Notes: generated from the letters alone by a model not told the origin. A stretch of 34,211 nt of DNA from Acidobacteriaceae bacterium (GCA_003152695.1 PMAT01000054.1:1-34211), one strand, 5' to 3'. Shown: positions 8,194 to 17,207, counted from the first letter of the stretch. Program-made: numbers and translations.

Positions 8194-9243
8194 ATGCTTC
8201 TCGACGCGCTGCACAAAATCGCCAACCATCGCACTTCCCTCACCCGCGAGGAGGCGCGCGAGGTCATGTCGCAAATCCTGCGCGGGGAGGCCACCGACGC
8301 GCAGATTGCGGCGCTGCTGGTCGCCCTGCACATGAAGGGCGAGACGGTCGAGGAGATCGTCGGCTTTGCGCAGGCCATTCGCGACGAGGCCGCGCCGTTG
8401 CAAACCGAGGACGGCGAAGCGCTTGACCTCAGCGGCACCGAACGCGACGCGCTGGTGGACACCTGCGGCACCGGCGGTGACGCCAGCGGCACATTCAACA
8501 TTTCCACCGCGACGGCGCTGGCCATCGCCGGCGCTGGCGTGCGGGTTGCGAAGCATGGCAACCGCAGTATCAGCTCCAAGTGCGGCTCGGCCGACGTGAT
8601 GGAGGCGCTCGGCGTCAACATTAACCTGCCACCGGCGCGCATTGCTGCCTGCCTGCGCGAGACTGGCATCGCATTTTTGTATGCCCCGGCCATGCATTCG
8701 GCCATGAAGTATGTGCAGCCGGCGCGCCGCGAGTTGCGGTTGCGCACCGTCTTCAATCTGCTGGGACCGCTGACCAACCCGGCGCGCGCTTCGGCGCAGG
8801 TGGTCGGCGTCTATTCCGCCGACCTGGTGGAAAAGCTGGCCGAGGCGCTGAGCGAACTGGGATTGCGCCGTGCGCTGGTGGTCCACGGACGCGATGGGCT
8901 CGACGAGATCACCATCTCCGGCCCCAGCAAAGTTGCCGAAGTCCGCAACGGTCAGGTGCGCGTGTACGAAGTCACGCCGGAAGATTTTGGCTTGCAGCGC
9001 GCGCCGCTCGGCGACATCGCCGGAGGCGACGCGCAGCAAAACGCGGCCATCATCCGCGCGATTCTCGATGGCGAGCGCTCCTGCCGCCGCGATGTAGTTC
9101 TGCTGAACGCCGCCGCAGCGCTGGTCGCCGCCGGACACGCCGACCACATCGGCGACGCCGTGTCCCTGGCTGCCTATGCTATCGATAGCGGCCACGCGCG
9201 CCAGCGGCTGCAATTGCTGGTGGAGTTTACGCGGAGTGAATAG
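8194..9243 (+). CDS. trpD: Anthranilate phosphoribosyltransferase
   Basis: The enzyme joins anthranilate to PRPP in the second step of tryptophan synthesis. The protein has an N-terminal helical domain ([27 protein letters not shown]) and the PRPP-binding segment DTCGTGGD at residues 89-96, followed by [29 protein letters not shown] and [11 protein letters not shown] are further family signatures. I chose the ATG at 8194 (349 residues) over an in-frame TTG 12 bp upstream because the latter lies inside a heptamer array; neither has a good ribosome site. No other trp gene is next to it. The stop codon TAG is the first three bases of a TAGTGGA array. Confidence 0.96.
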   Translation: MLLDALHKIANHRTSLTREEAREVMSQILRGEATDAQIAALLVALHMKGETVEEIVGFAQAIRDEAAPLQTEDGEALDLSGTERDALVDTCGTGGDASGTFNISTATALAIAGAGVRVAKHGNRSISSKCGSADVMEALGVNINLPPARIAACLRETGIAFLYAPAMHSAMKYVQPARRELRLRTVFNLLGPLTNPARASAQVVGVYSADLVEKLAEALSELGLRRALVVHGRDGLDEITISGPSKVAEVRNGQVRVYEVTPEDFGLQRAPLGDIAGGDAQQNAAIIRAILDGERSCRRDVVLLNAAAALVAAGHADHIGDAVSLAAYAIDSGHARQRLQLLVEFTRSE

Positions 9244-9261
9244 TGGATAGTGGATAGTGGT
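9241..9261. repeat. Heptanucleotide array, three TAGTGGA units between convergent genes
   Basis: TAGTGGA, TAGTGGA, TAGTGGT fill the whole gap between trpD and the convergent TPR gene; the first unit contains the trpD stop codon and the last touches the other gene's stop. Confidence 0.7.
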
Positions 9262-10154
9262 TACTGAATGCGCGCCAGCTCTGTGACATAGAGCTGATTG
9301 CCGGGAAATTCCTTCGCCAATCCCGCCAGAAGAGTGCGCGCGGTTGGCCGGTCCTTGTCGCGCAACGCCGCCACCGCCAGCAGCAGCCGCGCGAAGGGCG
9401 CAAGATAGCGGCCTTTGTCGGCCGTGAGGCGCAGGCGCTGCAGACCTTCCTGCTTGTCGGTTTGCGCGCCGGTCATGCGCAGCACCCACCGTACCGGGGC
9501 AGGATTGGTTCCCAGCAAGTAATTTTCCACGCCGATGGCGAGGTAAGCGTCATAACAGGTCGGATCGATGGCCAGCAGCTTTAGCGCGATGGTGCGTCCC
9601 GTCTTCATGTAGGCCAGACTCGCCAGATTTCGTTTCTCGATGAGCGCGGCATAGTCGGCGCGCAGCCCGTTGGCCATGACCTGCGAGAACAAGGCGTTCT
9701 CGTCATCCGGCTTCTGGGCCAGAATCTTGGCAGCCAGCTCATCGCTCTTAGCCAGCTCCTTTTCCAACTCCATCTTCAGCGCTGGATCAGGTGTGCGTTT
9801 CTTGCGCCCGTCGAATGCCTTGTCATCCAGGAAGAGGTCCGATTCCAGTATGTGTAAGCGATCGAACTCGGAAAATAAATATGCGGCAGCATTGGATGCA
9901 TACCCCATCGGGTCTGCGGGATGAGTTTGCTGGTAGCTGAGGAAGGTGGCATGGGCCGCCGGAAAGTCGAGGCCGTACATCTGCCGGAAACCGCGATCGA
10001 GCATTTGCGGGTCTTGCGCAACCGGAGCCATAGCCGCCTCGGCGCTCAACAGCACCGGCGTGAGAACTCCGAAAACTACGCAAATGCAAAACCGCCGAAG
10101 TAATACCAAACCCCACACCTTCTCGTTCAAACGTTCAGATGAACATAAGAACAC
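9261..10154 (-). CDS. Secreted TPR-like protein, paralogue of the 28.3-kb gene
   Basis: The product of up to 297 residues has a hydrophobic N-terminal stretch (FCICVVFGVLTPVLLSAEA) that looks like a signal peptide, then helical pairs of TPR style (DRGFRQMYGLDFPAAHATFL; TAYLFSEFDR-like; ALKLLAIDPTCYDAYLAIGVENYLLG). It aligns along most of its length with the larger gene at 28340-29557, sharing GLRA.Y, LAIDP/LELDP and the FPGN/FPRN turn. Function is unknown; an extracytoplasmic scaffold is a reasonable guess from the repeats. The start is uncertain: the frame opens with GTG at 10154, and TTG at 10130 or GTG at 10118 would still keep the signal peptide. Confidence 0.78.
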   Translation of the reverse strand: MFLCSSERLNEKVWGLVLLRRFCICVVFGVLTPVLLSAEAAMAPVAQDPQMLDRGFRQMYGLDFPAAHATFLSYQQTHPADPMGYASNAAAYLFSEFDRLHILESDLFLDDKAFDGRKKRTPDPALKMELEKELAKSDELAAKILAQKPDDENALFSQVMANGLRADYAALIEKRNLASLAYMKTGRTIALKLLAIDPTCYDAYLAIGVENYLLGTNPAPVRWVLRMTGAQTDKQEGLQRLRLTADKGRYLAPFARLLLAVAALRDKDRPTARTLLAGLAKEFPGNQLYVTELARIQ

Positions 10155-10258
10155 GGCGATTCACAAATAGATGTCACAAATTGGTCACAAAAGGCGGCGC
10201 TCTCCAGCGCCAAAGGCACTTGCCACATCTCAATGCGCGCCTGGATGCTAAGAGTGTG

Positions 10259-11014
10259 ATGCTGATCCTCACTTCAGAGGCAAACTATACTGGCCTTGTG
10301 AAGACAAGCGATTCGGTGGTTGGGGTGACTGTCGCCAAAGCCGAGGACAGAGGGACGTGGAGCGTCCCGGAAGCTGCGCTGATTGGCATCATTGCTTTCT
10401 GCTTCATCCTAATACTACCGTTCCTCTCGCTGCGGCCCATTCACGACCATGGCTTTTTCAGTAGCAGATTCCAGGAGCGGGAGGTCACAACGCTCATTTC
10501 CCTGGCGGGAACAACGCTAATCCTTGCACCGGTCATTTTGCTGATCATCAAGAAGCGTCATCTCGGGGGATGGTGGAAAAGCATCGAGTGGAATAGTGGA
10601 AGATACATTTGGGAATCGGCAATTTCTGGCGCTGTTCTTGCCGTGGTTTGGTCTCTTTGCCTGAAATATCTACGTGGCACTGCTGGCTCTTTTCGCGACA
10701 CTCATCTGGCTCTGACTGTAATTCTGGCCGTAACCACAGAGGTGCTTGCGTCAGCCGCTGTGGGAGAAATGTATTTCAGGGGGATCCTGTTCGTGGCGTT
10801 GGCAAAGAGATTCGGCGCGACAGTTTCTGTTCTTGTAACCACCGTCGCTTTTACATTCGTGCACCTTGGACATATGTTCTATGTCTTACCAGTTGCGGTG
10901 ACACTGGGGGTCTGGCGTCTGAAGACGAAATCTGTTGCTTCTTGCTTCGCTTTGCATGCGTCCTACAATCTTTTCATATTGATTTATCTGCTGGTGAGAG
11001 GGAAAGCCTCGTGA
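10259..11014 (+). CDS. CPBP-family membrane protein with an altered active-site motif
   Basis: This is an integral membrane protein of about 251 residues with several hydrophobic segments (IGIIAFCFILILPFL; LISLAGTTLILAPVILLII; AVLAVVWSLCL and others). The C-terminal half matches the CPBP/Abi (Rce1-like) protease family: motif 1 is GEMYFRG at residues 169-175, motif 2 FTFVHLGH with His202, and motif 3 HASYN with His233 and Asn237. Motif 1 is normally EExxFRG; here the first Glu is Gly, so catalysis is doubtful. I chose the ATG at 10259 because a longer frame from 10139 overlaps the start of the divergent TPR gene. Substrate unknown; some members modify peptides or confer bacteriocin immunity. 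Confidence 0.85.
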   Translation: MLILTSEANYTGLVKTSDSVVGVTVAKAEDRGTWSVPEAALIGIIAFCFILILPFLSLRPIHDHGFFSSRFQEREVTTLISLAGTTLILAPVILLIIKKRHLGGWWKSIEWNSGRYIWESAISGAVLAVVWSLCLKYLRGTAGSFRDTHLALTVILAVTTEVLASAAVGEMYFRGILFVALAKRFGATVSVLVTTVAFTFVHLGHMFYVLPVAVTLGVWRLKTKSVASCFALHASYNLFILIYLLVRGKAS

Positions 11015-11062
11015 CGCCGGTCTGGTGAGATGGTCCTACCCGCAAAGCTCGATTCTTAGCCT

Positions 11063-11089
11063 TTGGCACTCATGCCATTTGAGTGCCAA
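11063..11089. promoter_or_regulatory. CIRCE operator (HrcA binding site)
   Basis: TTGGCACTC, a 9-nt spacer, and GAGTGCCAA form a perfect inverted repeat matching the CIRCE consensus (TTAGCACTC-N9-GAGTGCTAA) with one symmetrical change in each arm. It lies two bases upstream of a -35 box and 108 nt before hrcA, so HrcA probably represses its own operon. Confidence 0.95.
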
Positions 11090-11091
11090 CC

Positions 11092-11121
11092 TTGACATCA
11101 ACCCGCCTTGCTCCCTAAAAT
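11092..11121 (+). promoter_or_regulatory. Sigma-70-type promoter of the hrcA operon
   Basis: TTGACA at 11092-11097, an 18-nt spacer, and TAAAAT at 11116-11121. The CIRCE site abuts the -35 box. Confidence 0.75.
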
Positions 11122-11196
11122 GAGAATGCGGAATTGTATCCTGCACCTCTGTAAATAATTGCAAGAACAGAGGTTAGCTTCCGCCAGACCTTAATC

Positions 11197-12246
11197 ATGG
11201 ACGCATCGGCCAACATCGGCAGACGGGAACGCGAGATCCTCACCGCCATCGTGGAGTCTTACATCTCTACGGGTGAGCCCGTGGGCTCGCGGACCCTGGC
11301 CCGCGCCAATCCCGAGAACCTGAGCGCGGCTTCCATTCGCAACGTGATGGCCGATCTGGCCGACGCTGGATTTCTGGAGCAGCCGCATACCTCGGCTGGC
11401 CGGGTCCCGACCACCAAGGCCTATCGCTTTTACGTGAAGCAGTTGACCGGTGAGGCGCGCCTGTCGCCCGCCGACGAGAACCTGATCCAGGGAAGCCTGC
11501 AAGGTCTGCAGGATGTGCCCGAGTTCATGGAGCGCACTTCGCACGTGCTGTCGCTGATTTCGCACAGCGTGGGCGTTACCGTCAGCTCGGCGGCGGGGCA
11601 GCACAACGCGCTGGAGCATGTGTACTTCCAGCGCATGGCCGACAAGAAAGTGCTGGCCGTCGTGGTCATGCGCAACGGCGTGGTGCGCGACCGCGTGCTG
11701 CGGCTCAGCCAGGATTTGCCGGTGGCCGATCTGGAAGCGGCCGCGGCCTACATCAATCAGAACTTCCGCGGTTGGGAGATGGAGTCGCTGCGCAACGAGA
11801 TCAGCAAGAGGATTCAGCAGGAGCGCAGCGAGTACGATCGCCTGATGCGTTCGGTGGAGCAGCTCTACGCGCAGGGCGCGCTGGCCACCGAAGGGCCCGC
11901 CCAGGCAGTGTTCGTGGAAGGCGCGTCGAACCTGGTGATCACCGAGCAGGACCAGGAGCGCCTGCGCCAGTTGCTGGCCACGTTGGAGGAAAAGCAGCGC
12001 ATTGTCGATCTACTGTCTGCGTACCTCGACGTTCGCCAGGAAGCGGTGCGCGTAGTTGTGGGTCTGGAAGACGCCATGCCGCATCTAAGTAACTTCGTGC
12101 TGATTGGGATGCCGGCCCGGATGGGCGACGAGGTATTGGGCTCGCTGGCGGTGATTGGCCCGACCCGCATGGATTATGAGCACACCATCACGGCGGTGTC
12201 GTACATCGCGCGGCTGTTCGATCAACTTTGGAACGAATCGACGTAA
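11197..12246 (+). CDS. hrcA: Heat-inducible transcription repressor HrcA
   Basis: HrcA represses heat-shock genes by binding CIRCE and is tuned by GroE. This 349-residue protein has the N-terminal winged helix (REREILTAIVESYISTGEPV, GSRTLAR, SAASIRNVMADLADAGFLEQ) and the hallmark PHTSAGRVPTTKAYRFYV at residues 67-84. The C-terminal part has ESLRNEIS and a GAF-like region ending in YIARLFDQLW. It heads an operon hrcA-grpE-dnaJ-rsmE with a CIRCE element upstream, consistent with self-control. grpE begins 8 nt after its stop. Confidence 0.97.
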   Translation: MDASANIGRREREILTAIVESYISTGEPVGSRTLARANPENLSAASIRNVMADLADAGFLEQPHTSAGRVPTTKAYRFYVKQLTGEARLSPADENLIQGSLQGLQDVPEFMERTSHVLSLISHSVGVTVSSAAGQHNALEHVYFQRMADKKVLAVVVMRNGVVRDRVLRLSQDLPVADLEAAAAYINQNFRGWEMESLRNEISKRIQQERSEYDRLMRSVEQLYAQGALATEGPAQAVFVEGASNLVITEQDQERLRQLLATLEEKQRIVDLLSAYLDVRQEAVRVVVGLEDAMPHLSNFVLIGMPARMGDEVLGSLAVIGPTRMDYEHTITAVSYIARLFDQLWNEST

Positions 12247-12254
12247 AAATACTT

Positions 12255-12842
12255 ATGCCAGCCAAGAAACACAATGGAGGTTCCAGCAAGGCGGAGTTGG
12301 AACTGGACCACGAACTTCCGCCAGCAGAAGGTGGAGATAACGCTGCTCCGCATGGTGGCGCCGACACGGCCGCGGCGGAAGAACCGCAATCGGAGTTGGA
12401 GCGGATTCGCGCTGAACGCGCGGCCTATCTCGATCGCGCGGCGCGCATTCAGGCCGAGTTTGAAAACTATCGCAAGCGCAGCGAGAAACAGCAGCAGGAG
12501 TTCCGGGAATACGCGCTCACCGATGCGATGAAGACGTTGCTGCCCATTCTCGACAGCCTGGACCGCGCGCTAAACACCAAGGCGGCATCGCTGGACGATT
12601 TTCACGCCGGCATCGAGCTCATTGACAAGCAGTTTCATGACGCGCTGGCGAAGCTGGGGGTGCAGCCCGTCGCGGCAGAGGGCGAACCGTTCGATCCCAA
12701 TGTGCATCAGGCGATCCAGATGGTGGACACCGACGAAGTCGAGGACAACCACGTGATCGACGAGTTGCAGCGCGGCTACAAGTTGAAGGACCGGCTGCTG
12801 CGTCCGGCGATGGTGCGCGTGGCTCGCCATCCCAAAGCGTAA
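12255..12842 (+). CDS. grpE: Nucleotide exchange factor GrpE
   Basis: GrpE releases ADP from DnaK in the Hsp70 cycle. The 195-residue product has an acidic disordered N-terminus, then the long dimerising coiled coil (IRAERAAYLDRAARIQAEFE, NYRKRSEK) and the C-terminal beta domain with FDPNVHQAIQMV and VIDELQRGYKLKDRLLRPAMVRV, all family hallmarks. I start at ATG 12255, 8 nt after hrcA; an in-frame TTG at 12228 would overlap hrcA. No dnaK follows, which is unusual for this gene order. Confidence 0.97.
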   Translation: MPAKKHNGGSSKAELELDHELPPAEGGDNAAPHGGADTAAAEEPQSELERIRAERAAYLDRAARIQAEFENYRKRSEKQQQEFREYALTDAMKTLLPILDSLDRALNTKAASLDDFHAGIELIDKQFHDALAKLGVQPVAAEGEPFDPNVHQAIQMVDTDEVEDNHVIDELQRGYKLKDRLLRPAMVRVARHPKA

Positions 12843-12867
12843 TACATTTCGAAAAAGGTAAACAGTT

Positions 12868-14001
12868 CTGGCTACCAACGTAAAACGCGATTACTACGAA
12901 GTGCTGAGCGTCAGCCGCACGGCCAACGACCAGGAAATCAAGAGCGCCTATCGCAAGCTCGCGCTGCAGCACCATCCTGACCGCAATCCCGACGATCCAG
13001 CGTCCGAGGAGCGCTTCAAGGAGTGCAGCGAAGCCTACGCGATCCTCGCCGACAGCGAAAAGCGCGCGCGCTACGACCGCTTCGGTCACGCGGGAGTTTC
13101 CAGCGGCCCGGGCGGCAATGGCGGATTCGACGCCACGGTGTTCAACGATTTCCACGACATCTTCGGCGACCTCTTCGGATTTGGCGATATGTTCGGCGGC
13201 CAGGCGGGACGCAGCCGTTCGCGCGCCCAGCGCGGCGCCGATCTGCGCGAGGACCTCACTCTCGAGTTCGAGGAAGCCGTGTTTGGCGTCACCAAGCAAG
13301 TGCAGGTGCGGCGGCTGGAAGAGTGCGACCTGTGCAAAGGCAGCGGCGCGGCGCCGGGCAAAGCGCCCATCACCTGCACTACCTGCGGCGGGCGCGGGCA
13401 GATGCGTTATCAACAGGGCTTCTTCTCCATATCGCGCACCTGCAGCACCTGCCAAGGCGCGGGCAAACTGATCGTCGATCCCTGCTCCCAGTGCAGGGGC
13501 CATGGCCGCGTCACGCGCCAGCGCACGGTCACGGTCAAAGTTCCCGCGGGAGTCGAAGAAGGCGCGCGCATGCTGTACTCGGGCGAGGGCGAGGCCGGCG
13601 TTTACGGTGGACCGTCCGGCGACCTCTACGTGGTGCTGCACGCCAGGGAGCACGCGTTCTTCGAGCGTGAAGGCAAACACCTGTATTGCGCCGTGCCAAT
13701 TTCTTTCGCGCAGGCGGCGCTGGGCACCGAGATCACCGTCCCTACGCTCGATGGTGAATGTGTCGTGAAAATTCCCGAGGGCACGCAGCCCGGGACCACG
13801 TTCCGGGTGAAGAACAAAGGTGTGCCAGTGCTCAACGGTCACGGGCGCGGCGATTTGCACGTCGAAGTCAAAGTGCATACGCCGTCGAAACTCAGCAAGC
13901 GGCAGCGCGAACTCTTGCAGGAGTTGCAGAGCACCACCTCGGTGGAGAACAAGCCCGTCAGCCGCTCGCTGCTGAACAAGATGAAGGATATGTTTCAGTA
14001 G
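12868..14001 (+). CDS. dnaJ: Chaperone protein DnaJ, apparent CTG start
   Basis: DnaJ delivers clients to DnaK and stimulates its ATPase. All four regions are present: J domain with HPD at residues 36-38, a G/F linker (GGNGGFDATVF, FGFGDMFGG), four CxxCxGxG zinc repeats between residues 153 and about 213 (CDLCKGSG, CTTCGGRG, CSTCQGAG, CSQCRGHG), and the C-terminal substrate domains. The first canonical start codon in frame is GTG at 12901, but this would cut off KRDYYEVL, the conserved beginning of helix I. The only sensible start upstream is CTG at 12868 (reading ATNVKRDYYEVL after Met), 9 nt after AAGG; a stop at 12859 closes the frame further up. The 377-residue length then matches the family. 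Confidence 0.95.
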   Translation: MATNVKRDYYEVLSVSRTANDQEIKSAYRKLALQHHPDRNPDDPASEERFKECSEAYAILADSEKRARYDRFGHAGVSSGPGGNGGFDATVFNDFHDIFGDLFGFGDMFGGQAGRSRSRAQRGADLREDLTLEFEEAVFGVTKQVQVRRLEECDLCKGSGAAPGKAPITCTTCGGRGQMRYQQGFFSISRTCSTCQGAGKLIVDPCSQCRGHGRVTRQRTVTVKVPAGVEEGARMLYSGEGEAGVYGGPSGDLYVVLHAREHAFFEREGKHLYCAVPISFAQAALGTEITVPTLDGECVVKIPEGTQPGTTFRVKNKGVPVLNGHGRGDLHVEVKVHTPSKLSKRQRELLQELQSTTSVENKPVSRSLLNKMKDMFQ

Positions 14002-14009
14002 CGGGGAGA

Positions 14010-14065
14010 TCGCTGTTCGCCTTTCGCTGTTCGCCTTTCGCGTTTTGCTTTTTGCGTTTCGCTCA
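14010..14065 (-). repeat. Heptanucleotide array, eight TCGCNNT/TTGCNTT units
   Basis: Eight units in register (TCGCTGT and TCGCCTT alternating, then TCGCGTT, TTGCTTT, TTGCGTT, TCGCTCA) begin 8 bp after the dnaJ stop. It is inverted relative to the second half of the array at 14104-14180. Confidence 0.9.
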
Positions 14066-14103
14066 TGAAGTGCCGCCGCTGCGCGGCTTCGCTGTTTGCT
14101 AAC

Positions 14104-14180
14104 AGCTAAAAGTTAAGAGCTAAAAGCCAGGGGCCGGAGACCGAAGCGAAAGGCGAAGAGCGAATAGCGAAAAGCGCTTC
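14104..14180 (+). repeat. Heptanucleotide array of eleven units upstream of rsmE
   Basis: Eleven 7-bp steps in unbroken register: AGCTAAA, AGTTAAG, AGCTAAA, three transitional units, then GCGAAAG, GCGAAGA, GCGAATA, GCGAAAA, GCGCTTC. The rsmE ATG follows after three C residues. It pairs as an inverted repeat with 14010-14065. Confidence 0.88.
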
Positions 14181-14183
14181 CCC

Positions 14184-14978
14184 ATGACCCGACGCCGCTG
14201 GATTGCCGACGAGTTTTCCGGTGATCGCGCTGTCTTGACCGGCGCGCACGCCGCACATTTGTCGCGCACCTTGCGCGCGCGCGTCGGCCAACATTTCGAC
14301 ATCGCCTGCGGTGATCAGCTACGGCGTGGCGTGGTGGCCAGCGTCAGCGACGAGCGCGTGGAGTTTGCGTTGGGCGAGGAAGTCACGGCCCGCGAGGTTG
14401 TGCCCATCACCCTGTTGCTCGCCGTCTTCAAATTCGATCGCATGGAGTGGGCGCTCGAGAAATGCACGGAGCTGAACGTCACCACGATCGTCCCTGTGAT
14501 TGCGCGGCGCACGGAAAAGCACCTTGCCCTTGCGGCGGACAAGCGCGTCGAGCGCTGGCGGAGGATCGCTCGCGAGGCGGCCGAGCAGTCGCGCCGCATC
14601 GCACCACCCGAGATCGCCGCCCCGGTGAAGCTGCAGGAAGCGCTCGCCAACTTCCACGACTCCGCTGTCATCCCGAGCGAGGGCTTTAGTCCGAGCAGCG
14701 GGACCCGGGTACATCCGGTTTGCGATCTGCGAATCGTTCTGGCAGAAACCGGACCGGAAGCCACGCTCAGCGAAGTGCTGCGCGCTCGCGACAATGTGAC
14801 CTCGCTGGCGCTCGCCGTCGGTCCTGAAGGCGGCTGGACCACGGATGAGTTGCGGCTCTTCGAGTTGTCGCAATGGCTTGCTGCGTCACTCGGCGATACC
14901 ATTCTCCGCGCCGAGACCGCCGCGATTGCGGCAGTAGCGGTGGCCAGGTCGGAGTTGGAATCAGCAACTAGCGTTTAG
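14184..14978 (+). CDS. rsmE: 16S rRNA (uracil-1498-N3)-methyltransferase RsmE
   Basis: RsmE methylates N3 of U1498 of 16S rRNA using SAM. This 264-residue SPOUT enzyme shows an N-terminal PUA-like domain ([14 protein letters not shown]), the [13 protein letters not shown] segment, and the knotted SAM site ([14 protein letters not shown] and [13 protein letters not shown]). Residues of roughly 161-176 ([12 protein letters not shown] region) are not typical of the family and are encoded by a TGTCAT-type repeat inserted in frame. Start is ATG 14184 right after a heptamer array. It follows dnaJ in the same direction, a common neighbourhood. Its stop codon lies in another heptamer array. Confidence 0.94.
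   Translation: MTRRRWIADEFSGDRAVLTGAHAAHLSRTLRARVGQHFDIACGDQLRRGVVASVSDERVEFALGEEVTAREVVPITLLLAVFKFDRMEWALEKCTELNVTTIVPVIARRTEKHLALAADKRVERWRRIAREAAEQSRRIAPPEIAAPVKLQEALANFHDSAVIPSEGFSPSSGTRVHPVCDLRIVLAETGPEATLSEVLRARDNVTSLALAVGPEGGWTTDELRLFELSQWLAASLGDTILRAETAAIAAVAVARSELESATSV
14665..14709 (+). repeat. TGTCAT-family fragment inside rsmE
   Basis: The bases TGTCATCCCGAGCGAGGG followed by a GGACCC word match the opening of intergenic copies. Its length keeps the rsmE frame open and inserts about 15 residues between the two halves of the SPOUT domain. Confidence 0.65.
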
Positions 14979-14984
14979 CACTCT
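14964..14984 (+). repeat. Short heptamer array spanning rsmE stop
   Basis: GCAACTA, GCGTTTA, GCACTCT are in register. The rsmE stop TAG (14976-14978) bridges the second and third units, so the final residues ATSV are array-encoded. Confidence 0.65.
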
Positions 14985-14993
14985 GGCGACTGC

Positions 14994-15105
14994 TGTCATC
15001 CTGAGCGAGTCGAAGGACCCCTATAGCAACCACGAACCTCGGCTTAGTATAGGGGTGCTTCGACTCGCGTTCGCTAAAACCGGCGAACGCTCGCTCAGCA
15101 TGACA
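14994..15105. repeat. TGTCAT-family long imperfect palindrome
   Basis: It starts TGTCATCCTGAGCGAG and ends CTCGCTCAGCATGACA, with internal CCCCTAT/ATAGGGG and GAGTCGAAG/CTTCGACTC pairing. The 112-bp unit could fold into one long arm. It sits between rsmE and cysK. Confidence 0.8.
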
Positions 15106-15109
15106 CCTC

Positions 15110-15151
15110 AATGTTTAATATTTTGGGTTCAATGTTTAATGTTTTGCGTTC
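15110..15151 (+). repeat. Two 21-bp direct repeats (three heptamers each)
   Basis: AATGTTT, AATRTTT, TGSGTTC repeated twice with two mismatches. The 21-bp unit equals three 7-bp steps, in line with the other arrays. Confidence 0.7.
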
Positions 15152-15252
15152 CGAATAAAATGTTGTTGTTGCCTGTAGCTGGTTCTTTACTCGCCTCCAC
15201 TGAATCAAACCGTATATCCACTGCCTCAGGTCAAACTTTTTGGGAGATCGCT

Positions 15253-16218
<966 letters not shown>

Positions 16219-16221
16219 CAA

Positions 16222-16926
16222 ATGTTTGCATCCATGCGTGAGGACATTGCCGCAGTCAAGGACCGTGATCCCGCGGCCAAGTCCTCGCTTGAAATCATCC
16301 TGCTCTACTCCGGGCTGCACGCGCTGTGGGGCTTCCGCTTCCACCACTGGCTGTGGATTCGCGGCTGGCAATTCCCTGCCCGGGCCCTGTCGCAAGTTGC
16401 CCGGCTCATCACCGGCGTCGAGATCCATCCTGGCGCGCAAATTGGCCGGCGCTTTTTCATCGACCACGGAATGGGCGTGGTCATCGGCGAGACCACCATC
16501 GTGGGCGACGATGTCACGTTGTACCAGGGCGTAACGCTGGGCGGCACCGGCAAGGAACACGGCAAGCGTCATCCCACCATCGGCAACAATGTCGTGGTCG
16601 GCTCAGGCGCGAAAATACTGGGCAATATTACCATCGGCGAAAATTGCCGCATCGGCGCCGGCTCGGTGGTGCTGCGCGATGTGCCCGACAACTCAACCGT
16701 AGTTGGCGTGCCCGGCCACATTGTTCTCCGCGAAGGCCAGCGGGTGGTAATCATCGATCCCAAGCAGATCAACGACCCTCTGTCGGAGGCGCTGGCAGCA
16801 GTGGCCAACGAAGTCAAACTGCTGAAGGACGAGGTGTGCCGCCTGCAAGGTCGCCAGCCGTCCCCAGCCCTGGCCAAGGGAACCGACAAGCTGCAGCAGG
16901 TGATCGAGATGGATTATCAGATATAG
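16222..16926 (+). CDS. cysE: Serine O-acetyltransferase
   Basis: CysE acetylates serine to give the substrate of CysK. The 234-residue protein has a shorter N-terminal helical domain than the enterobacterial enzyme, then the left-handed beta-helix of hexapeptide repeats ([47 protein letters not shown]). The active-site segment [13 protein letters not shown] is intact. A tail of about 50 residues ends in isoleucine (MDYQI), the residue that in known cysteine synthase complexes inserts into the CysK active site. Start is ATG 16222, 3 nt after cysK; ATG 16234 is an alternative. Confidence 0.96.
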   Translation: MFASMREDIAAVKDRDPAAKSSLEIILLYSGLHALWGFRFHHWLWIRGWQFPARALSQVARLITGVEIHPGAQIGRRFFIDHGMGVVIGETTIVGDDVTLYQGVTLGGTGKEHGKRHPTIGNNVVVGSGAKILGNITIGENCRIGAGSVVLRDVPDNSTVVGVPGHIVLREGQRVVIIDPKQINDPLSEALAAVANEVKLLKDEVCRLQGRQPSPALAKGTDKLQQVIEMDYQI

Positions 16927-16928
16927 AA

Positions 16929-16943
16929 GCGGCGCTTCGCCGC
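16929..16943. terminator. Possible weak terminator hairpin after cysE
   Basis: GCGGCG and CGCCGC pair around a CTT loop just past the cysE stop. There is no T tract, so intrinsic termination is uncertain. Confidence 0.3.
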
Positions 16944-17048
16944 GGATGCTCGCCGAGCTTCGAAGACGAGGAGCCAGGGCCCCGTCCAGGTCCCGTCATG
17001 CGGTCTGAACTAGTTGACTGTAGCTGAATTTGTGTCATGCTGTGGGAC

Positions 17049-17207
17049 ATGAAAAAGAAGAAAGTCGATCCGCTGGCGTACGCCGCCAAAGTGCGTAAGG
17101 ACGCGGATCGGATGCAAGCCATGAGCGAGGCCTTCGGCTCCCACGGAAAATTGGCCCCCGAGAAAACCAACCGCAAAGCGACCCGGAAAAACAAGAGGAC
17201 GGAATGA
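17049..17207 (+). CDS. Small lysine-rich hypothetical protein
   Basis: A 52-residue open frame begins MKKKKVDPLAYAAKV and ends KATRKNKRTE. It is very basic, with Lys/Arg clusters at both ends and a central helix (DADRMQAMSEAFG). The ribosome site is poor (GGGAC next to the ATG). The composition suggests a nucleic-acid or ribosome-associated peptide, but this is only inferred. No family recognised. Confidence 0.45.
   Translation: MKKKKVDPLAYAAKVRKDADRMQAMSEAFGSHGKLAPEKTNRKATRKNKRTE

Noticed and set aside
8164-9489. 441-codon minus-strand frame opposite trpD
   Set aside because: It covers trpD and repeat DNA, has shadow composition (Arg/Ala/Gln rich) and no ribosome site.
12619-13878. 419-codon minus-strand frame opposite grpE/dnaJ
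   Set aside because: Antisense to strongly conserved chaperone genes; no recognisable domain.
15055-15252. Upstream extension of cysK
   Set aside because: It runs through repeat DNA; the ATG at 15253 has a ribosome site and matches the family start.
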